Origin: Arbacia lixula
Taxonomy: Eukaryota > Echinodermata > Echinoidea > Arbacioida > Arbaciidae
Direction: 5' to 3'
Length of the DNA: 64,000 nucleotides
NCBI GenBank assembly: GCA_963669155.1
Contig: OZ022588.1
Span: 5,278,991-5,342,990, forward strand
The notes beneath the pieces were generated by a model, which saw only the letters and a program-made list of their open reading frames with translations, had not been told where the DNA came from and did no database searches. Positions 1 through 14,400 of the stretch are shown here, piece by piece (position 1 is the stretch's first letter; each line of letters opens with the position of its first letter). The translations under genes were made by a program, and so were the position numbers.

Positions 1-1010
1 GTGACCCTGCTTTAATGTCCTCTTCTCATCTCAATCGAATACATTCTTCATTTTATCTAAAGACACCCTTTTATAAATAACTGGTAGAATTCTCTAGAGG
101 AATAAAGAGAATTTGTGTTTACTGAACTCCTGCTTCCACAACTGTCAAACAAATTCTGCTTTATCTGAGTAAAAAAGAGCTCTCTTAGGGGTAATCTCAA
201 TTTGAAAGTGGATGTTCAGCATACACCCTGTAGTAAGGATAGCATGCTCCATCATGTAACTAAAATAATGGGTGTATGCTTCTTCATTAATTTGATTTAT
301 TCAGTGAGGCTAATTTCTCCAGGGTGGCCCCATCAGTAAGTTCTGTTCTCCCGGGGCTCCCACTTACATCCTACAACAACGTTACATGAACAATCATAAA
401 CATTTGATACTTAAATAGTATAATGTTATAAAATGAAATCAACATGAACATTCAATAAATGCATATATAAAAAATAACCTAAAGATGATTAGCCCCAGAC
501 GCTAGCTCTAACATAGATCTGTATGTATGCTTGATATCAACATTTCTTTTCAAATTTGCTTCATTAAAAAGGAAAAATAGAAATTAATTGATGCTATTAC
601 TCCATCATGGAAACAATGTAGCATTGTTTCTAGAGGAAACAGCCACATAAATTATATCTACATGAATCCTGCTGATAAAGGTGTTCTTTATACTTAGGTG
701 GTCTCTATGTACAGGTTACTTTGATACATATTCCAATGAGAATAAGTCAGTGCTCAAACAAAAACAAACAATAAAATTAACGCCAAGAATGTTGAATCTA
801 ACACCTTTGTGGTACATACACAGTATATAAACAGTGTCACCAATCAGTGTTGATATCCACATCCTTGGTGTTGAAGTACAACTGGATAAGATACAAAGCT
901 AAGGCTAGTATCTGACTTACTGTCACATTTATTTATATCATTATATTATTGTTCTAACTAACTTATGAAAACGAATACAGCAAACTTTTGAAAACAGATA
1001 TGTGACTTAC
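1..1010. other. Intron downstream of exon F (partial)
   Basis: AT-rich sequence with no recognisable exon of the receptor. A stretch around 220-256 (gtagtaaggatag, then atgctcca) recurs at about 30632-30662, so it belongs to a dispersed repeat. Nothing else recognisable is seen. Confidence 0.7.
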
Positions 1011-1128
1011 TGATAACCCATCAAAATGGGAGGAGTTGAGGGCCATGTAGATTTCATTTGCAATCTCTGTATTTGCATAAGTGTAGTTCTCCAACTGCAG
1101 ATTCCTATCCGCCAATTTCTCCTGAGTT
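1011..1128 (-). CDS. GABBR1: GABBR1 exon F: lobe 1 return segment, [16 protein letters not shown]
   Basis: One base completing a split Lys codon, then 39 codons; acceptor ttttcag, donor gtaagt, ending in phase 0. The product starts TQEKLADRN and ends SSHFDGLS. It aligns with the human segment around [22 protein letters not shown]. NYT and NSS are N-glycosylation sequons, the second conserved in human. The first half is variable in the family, as expected for a surface loop. The next exon should begin with the GHVVF-like strand. I did not find it between 1 and 1010, so it probably lies before the window. Confidence 0.93.
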
Positions 1129-4100
1129 CTGAAAACATAAAAAACATAATGAAGTCTTAGTGTGTCACTTTATTCCTTCTATGTCAAAGATGTCTGCTAC
1201 CCAACTCCATTTTTATGCAATTGTTATAAAGATCAAAATATTACTTTGCATACAAGCTGATATTGTTGAGGTTTACTAACTATTGCATGTAACTCTTGAC
1301 AATGGATTTTGAATATGCTTGTTTTATTGCTGACAACAGTTATGAAATAATAAGCAAATAATCAATGTTTGTGAGGGTGATGGGACGAACTATAATTTCC
1401 GACGATCTGGATGTAGCTATCTACAATCAGATCGCCAATGAATTGATAATTCGTCTCATTGCCTGAAACCAAAAGGTGATTATTTGCTTTATATTCTACA
1501 TCTGAAACCAACTATCTATACCAAAAATGACAATTTGACGTAAAAAAGTAATGTTTGCTTCTGTACATAACCCCGAGCAGCTGCCATGGGGAACACGCGT
1601 TAGGACGCATTAGTAGTCTATTGATAGTCCAAGTGTAACACACTTTTATTTCGCGCATACTCAAAATTTTGATCACGCGTTAGGACAGTGAGGCGTGAAG
1701 AGATCAGCGAAACCAAAAAGTACTATCACCTAGAGTGTAACAAACTTTTCTTCTCAGATGATCAGATGGGCAAAACTATGCTTTATCACGTGATCAACTC
1801 TTGACCAAGCAACATTCTTAGTATGTGGAATATAAATATCAAATATATACTCTTCCTGTCAGGGATAATACCATCTACATGGTCACATTTCTTGAAATTT
1901 TTGTCTACATTGGTGTTTCTTGCTCAGTTATTAGATTGCCCGATTATTTTATACACACAAGAACAAATCAAATCAAGCAATATCATATACATTTGAAATG
2001 CATCTTCAAAAGCTATATTTTCATTTTACTACAAGGTGAAAAAGAAAAAAGTCCACTCAAATGTCAGCTATGGATTTTCATAGGTCACATTTCTTCTTCC
2101 CCTCGATAGTGTTCAGCTTCAGATCAATATTCCATGCTAAGACATGGAAAAAAAACAACCGTAATATACTGCTGGTATGGATCACGGCATGCCGATGTGC
2201 ACAGCAGTCACCCTGATAGTGTAATCCGCACATTGCCTTATGATCTCTTGTAGAGTATTTGCGCTGTGCTTTTGTTGCTGTTCGCTAGTCCGTGCAGGAA
2301 TTTCACACATGAGATGCGGAGTTAGAGAGAGAGAGGAGGGAGGGGGAGACTTTGGTGTCCGATATGTAGCACAACCACCTGCAGGGATCGATCGGCGGGG
2401 AACAGATACATATAAAATATCGGTATTGATCGGATATTAGGAACGTCTGAGAAAGTAGGGCAGAAATATGGAAGGGGGCAGGGGGAGGGTGTGTGTGTGT
2501 GTGGACAAACGTCAATATATACACATCTCCAAATACAAAGATTAGTTGAGGGAAGAGGAGGAGGGCAGGTATTGATAAGAATGGCTAATGAAGCAGAAAT
2601 GAGCACTGAGGTGCTATCACTTCACATTCTACATGTTTAAGAAGTAATATCCATTTATTGATTTACATGTAGGTGTACATATTAGGTCGCTGTACTAAAA
2701 AGAACTTTGCCTTTACTTGTGAGAAATATATACTTCAACAAAACAGAAATGTGAGAGGAGAAGAATATAACATACTCAAATATCTTCTGTCATAAATGAG
2801 TGGAAAACTTTCTTTGGAAATCAAATAATAAGCTTAAAATGCCTAGGGATTAACTACTAGAGCATGGTGGCGCAAGTCAAGTCCAATTTCAACTTGACAA
2901 AGGAGCAAGTCAGAAATTATTTGTAAATTCTTATGAGCTTTGCACTCATCTATTGAGAGCCAGGACCATGGCCTTTTCTTTATTGTAAGTGAGTGAGAGA
3001 GAGGGGGGGGGGGGGAGGCCCTAAAGAGGGAGAGATGCATACCCCCTACTTCACCCATGAGGCTTGTACTTACTCATTGAATGGCAGCTAAGGGCTCACA
3101 CAGTAGAAGAAAGATGGATGGGGGGGGGGAACTCCCTTCTAATGTTCAGAAATGCAGAACAATACAAGGGAGTACATACCCTCTGTTGTACCCATGAGCT
3201 TTGTACTTACTTATTGAGAGCCAGGGCGAGGGCCCAGATTGCATCATAGGCGAGGGGGGCTTCAGGGTAGCCAGAAGTCTCTGAGGGTGATTTCGGCAGG
3301 TTGCTGTCTAGTCTGGCCAGAAACTCTTTGGAAGTCTGAAAGAGGGAAGAATACAGAATATTGCATCACTTAATGTTCATAGATGATTTTGTTTTTGTTT
3401 TTAGAGAGAGTAAAAGAGGTGGAAAATTAATTGTAGTAGAAATACACAAGAAGGGTAAAAAGCGCAAAATTAAAAAAAAGGTGATTTCAGTGAAACATAA
3501 TAGTTAAAAAAATGGAAAACATTAAATCAGACAGAAGGTAGAAGAGTAGGGTCAAAATAGAAGCAGGAGAAGGAGAGGTAAGTGGAAAAAGGGAGGAAGA
3601 AAAGGAAAGGAAGGAAATTAAAAATTAGAGAAAAGGAATGAGATGAGAAGAAAGAGTATGTCGGATATGACGCTGATTGAGTGGCTGGAAAAGGACAGGT
3701 AAACATGAAGAATGCGAGGACATAAATGTCTTTACACTTGAACATGATTCATAGAAGTGACCCTTCTGTCACACCAGTAGTTAGAGTTCTTGCATTAATG
3801 GTCGTGGTGTTAAATTAGTAGTCAGCTGGGCGCCTTAATGTTCTCATCGGGAGAGGTCACTGCCAGGAAATGGGATGCCATGTTGCAATATGAATCACAT
3901 GATAGCAATTCATCTCAACATTACACAAACATAGGCACAAGAACCTTCATGATGTTCTCCTTGAAACATGTTGACCACATTTCGCTTGACACTATGATGT
4001 ATGTGATACACTGTTACAACATTAAGTTTTATGAAGTATAATGTGATTGGTACTGAAGTTGATTATAGGCAATAGACAAATATTGTGGACAAAGAAGGGT

Positions 4101-4982
4101 CTTCAGCTAATAGCCTCCTGTTTTGTATAGAAACAGTCGTCGCCAAAAATTATGATTAACCTACACAATATGATCTGAAAAAAACAACATTCCATCTAGA
4201 CATAATTCATAAGCAAATTCACACTCATAAAATACAATACAAAACGCCTTGCTATATTACAGTTCTCTTACCATGAAAGAGTTTAGACTATTTTTGCTTT
4301 GTGCAAGCTAGATTGTTGACTAGTGTATATAGGAGCAACTAGACTAATGTCTTCATGGCTTTTCAAGGGTTTACCATTCTGTAGCACGCAGGTTCACCTT
4401 TAAACTACCATAAAATCTTAAAGTCTTAAATACCCACTGACTTGCTGGATGTCTGCATGCCAATGTTAGTGGGAATTTTAAAGTTTACCTCTTTGGGAGA
4501 CTGATACTTTATTACATAAGTACTACACACATGCACTCAAGGCCTAGGATGTAGCATCTTCTCTTCAGAGTAAAGTTTGAAATTTGAAATTTAAATTCCA
4601 TGAATATAACATCTCTTTGAACACTACCCATTCTCCTTGTCCCTGTCCCTCTCCTCCTCCTCCTCCTCCTCCTCCTCCTTCTCCTTCCTCTCCATCACAC
4701 CTTAAATATTTCAGTCCTGGTGATGGGTGATAATTCATCTTCTGTGGTCAAGTAGATGAATGGTTGGGGGGGGGGGGGAAGGACTTGACCACAGAAGATG
4801 AATTATCACCTACTACCAGGATGGAAATATTTCTGCGAGGTCCAAATAATTAAACTTCCATCCTCCCTCGATAAATCCCCTTGGCCTGGCCGGAAACTAA
4901 GCCAGCTGTTTTCCTGGTGATACCAGTTGACCCCAAAATACCAAGCTTCATCCTTCTATATAAGCAAACCTCCCCCCCCCCC

Positions 4983-5041
<59 letters not shown>

Positions 5042-5328
5042 ATGTCTTTTAGTGTCTTTCCATCTATCTCCCCCTTCTCTCCATCTCTCTCTCTTTTCTT
5101 TCTCGTTCTACCAGCTCTCCCCCCTTTCTTTCTCTCTCTTCTCCCAACATATCTATATCTGTGTCTGTTTCTCTATCTACTGGTATCTTTTTATCTCTTT
5201 GTAACTCCACCTCATCTCTTTCTCTCTCTCTCTCTTCCTTTTGTTTGCCTTCTCTATCTTTAGCTCCCCCATCCACTCTCACTCTCTATTTCTCTCTTCT
5301 CTCTCTTTCTCCAACCAGCTCTCCCTCT

Positions 5329-5372
<44 letters not shown>

Positions 5373-5392
5373 ACACACACACACACTACCTC

Positions 5393-5429
<37 letters not shown>

Positions 5430-8400
5430 TCCCTCTCTCTCTCTCTCACTCATCACCCTCTCTCTACACGCCACATCTTGGGTAGATATGAACACAGTTT
5501 GAAACTCACTCTTGCATGTACTTAACTATGTACTTGTCAGTGTTGCCTTTTAACACCATAATACACTCACGCTGTGCTTGCCAAGTCTCAATACAGAATA
5601 CACCTTTCATGTTTTCAAGAGTACATGATTTGAAGCACACAGCAGCTGCAGACCCCGAGCAAGCTGACTAGCATTGTAATAGCACAAAAATGGAGGTCGC
5701 TGCTCCCAAGAAAACATGATAAATGTTCAATAACCAATGGGGAATTTAATGCCCTGTCATCAGCTAAAGGGCAGGCCATCTTGTGGCACCATCTATTCAC
5801 TTTGGTGTTAGCTAGCCGCCTCCCTGGAGATATATTATTCATAGCCGGTAAATGCTTTTTTCTTTTTTGCCTCTCATGCGATCTTAACTTCCATGTTCTG
5901 GAGACGGAAGTACAACAATACAGCGGTTGAATGTTTGTTTCGGTAGGGAAAAACGGATAAAGAGGCTGTGAACAAGAATTTGATAGAATGGCTGTCACGG
6001 AAATGTGACATTTTTCCCTTGATGATGAAATATACAGAATTATTTATACAATGTTGTAATATCAAAGTAATGCAGGTTTTTAAACATTGGTTTGGTTTGG
6101 CAGTACGTATTCTAGCAGCATGCATTATCTTAAACAGCTTTCCAATTTGATGCATTTCACTGTTTACCCTTTTAACCCTTAGGTCATTCATATTTGCACA
6201 TTTATTCTATTCTCTCAGATTATTAGTATAAATTCCCAGCCATCCCACATCACAATTTTTTTACCCAATATGTCATCAACAAGCTCCCTGTTTTTTCCTT
6301 TTCTATTCACACGCACACACACACACACACAAAAAAAAACATACACATACATACATACATACATACATACATACATACATACATACCCATTTCTCTTCCA
6401 TCTCTATCTACCTCCCATCTCTTTCTCTTCCTGTCTCTCTTTACCTTTGTCTTTATCCCCCTCTCCTTCTTCCTCTATTACGGTCATGCTGCCTATTTCC
6501 TTTTTTGTATCTTTCCTTTTCTTTCCCTCTCTCTCTCCATCCATCCACCCCTCGCTCTCTACCTCCCTCTTTCCCCTTCATCCACCTATCTCTCTCCCTT
6601 CTTCCCTCCCTCCATCCATCTATCTCTCTCTCTTTCTCTTTCCCTCCATCCACCTATAATTCTCTCCCTCCATCTCTGTCCCTTCCTCTTTCTCTCCATC
6701 CATCTATCTCTCCTTTTCTTTTCCCTTCCATCCATCTATAAATCTCTCTCTCAATCTTTCTATCTATCTCTCTCCTCCATCTCCATCTCTCTCCTGTACT
6801 CTTTCCCTCCCTCTATCTCTCTCTCCCTTCCTCTTTCCCTCCATCACTCTCTCTTTATCCATCCATCTCCATCTCCCTTCCAGTCTCCATCCATCTCTCT
6901 CTCCCTTCCTTTCCCCCTCTCTCCCCTCACATCCATCCCATCTCACGACCCCTCCCTCTCTTCTCCCCATCATCTCTCAAGCGAGGCGTAGCTAACGCAC
7001 CCCCTGCACCCTAACTCATCAAACTGCGACATTCATTTGCTACCACAATTTACCAGGCGGCTGCGATTAGGAAAGTAAAAAAGTCAGCGGGGCAGAAAGC
7101 CTATCAGGACCACTGGGTCCCCGGGAGATGATCTCCCGGTCTCTGTCACAGTGCCAGCTCAGAAGACTCCTGGAATTGTGTCAACGCACGCCAACAAATC
7201 AAAACTCGGGGGGTCAAAAAAGATGAAGGTATTGGAGCGCAATGGATGCTGACTTCTCATCCGTGGTTTTCTCGTTCAGGGGATGATGTCATGCAAGCCA
7301 CTGTCATTATCTTCTCCATGCTGCTATGAGCTATCCACATCAAGAATTATTACATTGCCCTATTGATGAGTACTTTCATCCTTTCACCTTGAAGGTATAT
7401 TGTACTGCTACAATTACGCCACCATTTTTTCTCTCTTTTTTGGGTGGTTACACTTTTGTGAGACATTTTGTTTTCTTCAAGAGTCAATATTGTCATAGCA
7501 ATCTGTCAAAGCACTTTTGAGTTTTTGTTCTAAAATTTGGTCAACTTATTAGAGTTCGGCATACATGTTTTTTATTCTAATAATGATGAGAATATAGATG
7601 TAATTCAATGCAAGCATACTTTAGTTTGATGTTTCACATTCAAATGTTTATCAAATCACTTTATTAGAAACAAGAATTTATGTGTAAGATATTTTTTAGA
7701 TTGTGAATAAACTACAAATTTATTATTTTGAGGCCATTCGTTTACATGAGAAGTTGGTAATGAAAATGAAAGCTCTAAAGCAATATTTGTGGCTTCCCAC
7801 TTCTTCCCCTTCCACTGTGTTTCTTAACCCTCTTAGTACCAAGGCTTTGAGAAACCACTGATTCATAACCCACTACATATAAGCTAGTGGTAATTAGAGG
7901 GTTAATCGTATTCAAAGTGTAAAAGAAATGCACAGAAATCACAAAGAAATCACACATAAACAGAGTTCCAGAGATATGTAAGTTCAAAAGTTTATGAAAC
8001 GTTACCTAAGTTATAAGCCATAAAACAGATTAAGAGATTCACACATGCATCCGAGCCTTAGAATATCAAATTAGATACACACCACCGAAAGTAGCTTGAG
8101 TGTTGATGGATTGGCGAGTCACGCAACATAGCAACACACAGTACGGATGACATATATATGGTAACTATGCCAGGAATAACTGGAGCTTAGGATATATTGA
8201 TGGAGAGAAAAGTAAACAAATTAGCCATTTAATGAGGGCCTTTACAGCCTGGAAGAAAAACTAATTATGACAGGAGTCAGGAGGGGGACATAGAGACAGA
8301 CAGACAGACAGAGACAGACAGGCGGGAGGATTAATGAAGTACACAGTAGGGAGCCAGCAATGGGATGGCTTTAACTCAGCGGGCTGGAAAAATATGTCAG

Positions 8401-11400
8401 GGTCAAGCAGCCTGGTAGTATGAACATTGACTTATATCAAGTTACAGGGTTGGGGAGGTGAGAAGGGAAGAGAGAGAAAAAAAGGAGAGAGAGAGAGGGA
8501 GAGAGAAGGAGAGAGGTTGAGAGAGAGATCAATAGAAGATAAAAAGAAGACAAAAAGACATGAAGGGGGAAAAGAGGGAAAGAGAGAGAGAGAGTGAAAG
8601 AGAGAAAGAGAAATAGGAAACGAGAGAGAGAGATAAAGAGAAAGAGAGATATGAAGAGAGAAAGACAGAAAGCCATAAAGAAAGAAGAGACAGTGGAAGG
8701 ATGAGAGAATAAATAATCAAGGAAGAGAGAAAATGTAGTCGAGTAATACTTATCTTAGATATCAAGTCAATAAAAGAGATAACGGGAGAGACAAAGAGGC
8801 ACAGATATATTAAGGCAGACACAGAGACACAACCAGAGGCAGAGAAACCAGATACAGGAAAAGACAGTCATGTAGACAAAGGCATTGATGAGTGTGATAG
8901 CAGATATGGAAACCATTTTCCTGCGGCTAATAAGGTATGTTGAACTAGAAGTTGAGAAGAGAGAAAGAGTGAGAGGGGAAGTAAGGAGAGAGGGAGAGAG
9001 GGAGAGGAACACAAAACAGAGAGAGAGAGAGATATATATATAAAGGAAAAAGGGGCAAAGACAGAAACCAAGACAGGTAGAATTTAAGTGTCAGAAAGAC
9101 ACAAACACATTAAGAGAGAAACAATGAAAGTTAAACATGGCAACAGCAAAGAGAAAGAGCATGAGATAGAGAAATGAGAGCATTTAAGTGTGTCATCGCC
9201 ATCCATGCGGAAACACAAATTGCTTCTTTCTGTAAACACGTCCCTAGTCCATTTCTCTCATCCATTTCTTCCACCCAACCAACCAAACCAACCCCACCAA
9301 CGAGCCAACCAACCACCCCTTACCCTCCTCAGATAAAGAGGAAACGTAGCCGAGACTCCTGTTCGTGACTGATCAATCCATGTGTCAACCCCGCGTGGCG
9401 ACCTTGGCATACACACACCTCGCCGGGCCGCAGATTTGATTAGGAGGGGCGGGCTGACGAGAGAGAGAACGCTACGGAAGTACACCTCCCCTCAATTAAC
9501 CGGGAGAGTGGGAGATCTGGTGGAGTTATAGCGCTGCTATTCCTGTACAACAGCTGCAGAGAGGAGACTCCAGTTACCCCCGACAACGACTAGCAGCGGA
9601 GTGACGGCCTATTTTAATACTACTCCATTTTATCACTGTTTACTAGGCTAATAGAGGGTAACATCATTTGCAGTGTTATGTGGAAGGAGTGTATCCTAAT
9701 ACTTAAGTAGTCCTCCGCACTTCGCACTTCGCAAACTTTAGGCACGCGAAACCTTAATGTTGCATCAATGTATCGTTTGTTTGTTTCATTTGCTGTTACT
9801 TTACATCGAATGCATTTCATGGTTGACCTACAAAAGGAGAGACAGTTGAGAAAGAGACCTGAGTTTAACTTTTCTGAGTAGTACCAATGCCTCTAAGCTG
9901 CCAACAGCTTTCCCATGTAACCTTGCAAGGGATTTCTTTCCTTCCCACAATCATGATTATTCTTATAGTGTGGGGCACCCTTGATGCCTGTTTGATACCG
10001 TTTGTAGGCTAAGTAGTCTTCTGGGGTGAACCAGAAGGGGTCGGCATATTTCACTCATTTTCCAGTATAGGCTTTCTGGCTATTCCAAGTTGCTTTCCCT
10101 TTACATACCAATTAATTATCCATAATCAATACACACAAAATCCCACAGAGCAGGAGTTTGCTTGGCCCAAAAAAGGTTAATCAAGGGAAATAAATCAGTT
10201 CCATCTAAAAATTAGAGCTCTGTAAGCTTTTCTAACAATTGCATGAAATCACTGTTGGCAAAGAAATGTTGAGCGTGGAGATTTTTATCACATGAGTGGA
10301 GGTGGTTGATTAAAAAAAGCAAGGCTTCTTTGTTATAGGTGTTTATTAGTTGCTAATTGATGGAAATCTCACCCCCACAGAAATAAGCATACACTATTAG
10401 GCACCTTGTCAAAAGTCTGTGCACCGGCGACGCCGCGTATTCAGCGGGAACGCCGAATAGCGTTCCTTTGCTATTATTCTCTACCACGCGTGAGTGCCCT
10501 TTCCATTCACGCCGCGAGCGTCCACTTTTGCGGGAAAGCCGCACGCGTTCCTTTTAATCTTTTTGAGACAAGCATCGCCATGTCGCTTGATACCATGATA
10601 AACTTTTTGATATTGCTGCTTTTTACAAGAGCGCCATCTATGTTCACAACGCTGGGTTCACGGCGATTATGCCTATCATTGAACTACGTAGGCCTCTCTC
10701 CAATCTTCAGCGACATGTAGGCCTACTTATAATTTTCAAAGTCCCGCTTCAACAAATTATCTCTAATCTCTGCTTGCAGGTTTCGGTAATAATAAGTTCC
10801 GTTGAATTCCAATTGTTTCCTGGAATATACTTTACCACAAACATGTTGTTTCAAGTTGAAGGATATAGACCTACTGTTCTAGAAATGTTGAATAAAAAAA
10901 TAAATAATGTTCTCGCTGATAAGAATATTTTAAACAAATCAGACTGAGTCCAATTTCTTTCTTTCTTTCATAAAAAACTAGGATAAGAAAATGAACCAAA
11001 TAAATGTTAAAATACATTCGCGTTCGAAAATAAAATCTATTCATTTTCATCGTGACTGCACAGATTTCATTTCCCATGGAGACAATAATATTAATAAAAA
11101 AAGCCTGTTCAATAGTGTTAAGCAGTGATTTGACAAAGCTAAATTAGAAGGCGAATTTTTCTGAAATAGAAATATCAACTTCAGGCGTACTTTTTATCCC
11201 CGAATTCACTACTTCGGACTTTTTTCAGAAGGCCCCCATGTCTACATACTGTATGATGTAAAGTACTACTTTTGCTACAATTTCAATAAACTTGACCTCC
11301 CGAGCGAGAAACCTTTTGTTTCGTCACAATAGAGTTGCCCGCGACCCAGTAGAACTTGCGACTTACTAGTACACAAAAATCAATAAAATACAGGAAATGA

Positions 11401-14400
11401 CAAGATGCACTGGATCAACAAGGATGTCACTTTGAATAGGCGTGTCGGGCCCATACATTGTGTATGTCTCATAGGTCTATAGACACTTTCGCCGTGTAAA
11501 GATTTGTTGTATTATGTAGGCCTACTATAAAGAGCTACAAGAATGAAAGAGCATATAGCAAATAGAACGACATGATATAGATAATGAATTCATACTTGAG
11601 AGCATATAAATGAAGAAATTACATGGTAATGGAAATGAAAACATAAAATAAATAACAGTTAAATGGAGCGCTATCATCTGCTCCCCAAAATGTTAAGGTT
11701 TTGTGTAGTTTCGTATTTACAAATAATCTAAAATCGAAAGAAGGGGGGAAAATAGCAATGATAAGTGATCTTTCGGGTTGGAATAGACGCCCCTTTAGAT
11801 AAATGACGCTTTATTGTAATTATTTTTATTTTTATTATCATTATCCTCATCATTACCACCATGGCCATCATCACCATGTTTTTATTCAGTAAACATTGTT
11901 GTTTGTTGTTGGTGGTGGTTAATGGTACATCGACAAAATAGGCCTATGTGTCCTGTCCATGGGTGTCGATCGGTGTCCACGGATTGGGGGGGGGGGGGCG
12001 GTGGAGACTGACACGATTATTGTTCTCTGTGATGGATTTTTTTTCTTTTAGTTTTCAGGGGAGGGGCAAAATTATTTTTCAAAAGGTGCGAGTGAGCAAA
12101 GCGAGCGCCCAAGAAAGACCCTTTTCCTTTCTTCCTTATTTCCTTTTCTCCTTCTTTCTTGGGCGTGAAACATTTTTTTGGGGATCCATGGCCTCCAAGC
12201 CCCATGTCCCTATGCAAGTGGGAAGGTGGGGGGGGGGGGGGGTGGCAGAGCAGTCCTTAGACCGAAGTTTTAAGAATGTTAACTTTTTTTCTACAAGGCT
12301 AGGTACTTCGTAAGGACTCGATGCAAGCGAAGCGCGAGCTGATTTTTTTTATAGATATTACCTAAAAATTAACCATTTGAGAAATATTATCGGCTTCCAT
12401 GGTTATTTTCCTTTTAATTTTCATTTCTCCACTTGAAATAATCATGAACCTGAAAAAAGAAAACTAAGAGTGAAGTGACATTCAAAAGGGTGGTAAAATA
12501 ATATACAGGGGACATTCCATGCGCTTGGTTGCGGGAGGGGTATTTTAAAAAATGTAATGTATAAAAACAAACATGAACCTGTTATTCTATTTCATCCTGA
12601 AATTTTCTCTTGCTCCATCCATCTGTTTGTAACCATTTCCACAAGGGATGGTTGCATTCTATTGCAATAAACATATGGCACCCGACAGCCCAAAATGGGT
12701 GACATGTCGCGCATGCTCGAACCGAGAAAATTGACAATTAACTCATCAAACGAAAAAAAAATCGACTTTTTGAATTTTTGTCTTCTAAGATTCTCCATAG
12801 TTTAATCTATCATATACCAAAATTTCAGACCAAAAGAATAAATCTAAATATGAAACTTTATCGCTTTTCTGAAGTCATGTTTATTCCAGTTGTGCGTTTT
12901 GCGTTCGCCTCCCGAGCGAGCGATGCGAAGACCTGCCTGGATATTAGTCTAAGCTCCGGCCCCTTCGTTACCGCTCGTCGTTCATTGGCTTGTTTTTCGC
13001 GGCATGTACGAGTGATTTACATGTGTGTGAGGCACCGATTTCTAAGGAGATCGGCATGGTGGTGCGGCGTAGAATGTGCATTGTATGCATTGCTGTGCGG
13101 GTTGTGGTCGGTTAATCAATGAACGAGTGACCCGGATCCATTTGAAACTGGAGCTGTTTCTACTACGTACATCAGAGCTCAACAGAGATTTATTTTTCGC
13201 TACTTACAGTTAAAAACTTTGACAACAAAATATTGCTTATTCGAACACTTAATTGGTTACGTTTAATAAAAATCGTGATCATTATTATTGCCATAGGGTG
13301 AGGCAAGTGATTGGTACCATAAGCAAATCACCCCCAACGTCTCTCATGGGTTTTCAAATCGGCCCACAATCATCGCCATGTTCATAACTATGATAATAAT
13401 CACCATTACCGGTATCATCGTAATAATCTATCGTCATGGTCGTAACTGTAGTGATGAGCATCATAATCCTCCTCATCATCACCATCATCATCATGACCAT
13501 TCTTTCAATGCCGCTGAATATGTACCTGCTTACAGCTCCCCCGCCCCACATTGCATTGCTCAAGCCGCCTTCAAATCCGCCCATTGTTATTTTTAATTGC
13601 CTGCTAATCGACGGTGCGCGATTTAGCGTTCGTTCTTTCCTTTTTAAGAAATCCACGCCGGAATGGGGATGATCTTGCATCCTGCCTGTTTGTTAGCTAT
13701 TTGAAAAGACTCGTAATTCTCAAAAGTTTGTACCGCGATGTGAAAGTTTTTTTTTTTTTTTTAATTCAGAGTACATGTATGTAACTCCAAATAGGTGTCG
13801 GATTTTTCCAGATGACCGAAAGAATAGCCTTCGATCACTGATCATCGATCCAAGCCTCTCGCGGTGCCTATTGTAACAATGATGATTATCTTCATCGCCG
13901 GTGACCATCGTAATGATCATTATGAACATCACTGTGACCACCGTCATGATCACCATGATCATAAGTACGACGACAATCACCACCGTCATCACCTTTATCA
14001 TTGTGACAATCACACGCAATAAACGGAAATCCTGACAATGTGCTAACGCGACGTTATCCTGTGTACACTTCCGGGTTGATATTTCCATAACGTCTCATTC
14101 TCTACGATATTTAACTGAAATTGGCGTTGCACTAGCAAAAATAAACATTGAATGGTAATAAAAGCAGACAGAATCTAATTTAATGATATTTCCCTTCAAT
14201 GTAATGGTTATACTAACTAGTATCACATTCGTTATTGTAACATTAATCTCAATAGATCTCGATGCAAACGTATGTTAATTTAGATATCATTCATTTGCCT
14301 GATGATTGCAATCTTTCTTTCTCTTTGCTTTCTACATTCTATTATGTAAAAAATGATCGTTCCAGAAGGTTTCTTTCACCACACGAAAGTTGTGTATTGT

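Noticed and set aside
12778..13122. 114-codon open frame in GC-richer sequence
   Set aside because: The residues resemble no family I recognise, and the frame lies inside the TIR-bounded segment without supporting signals.
13354..14088. His-, Met- and Asp-rich open frames
   Set aside because: They arise from degenerate (CAT)n triplets, with no splice pattern or known domain.
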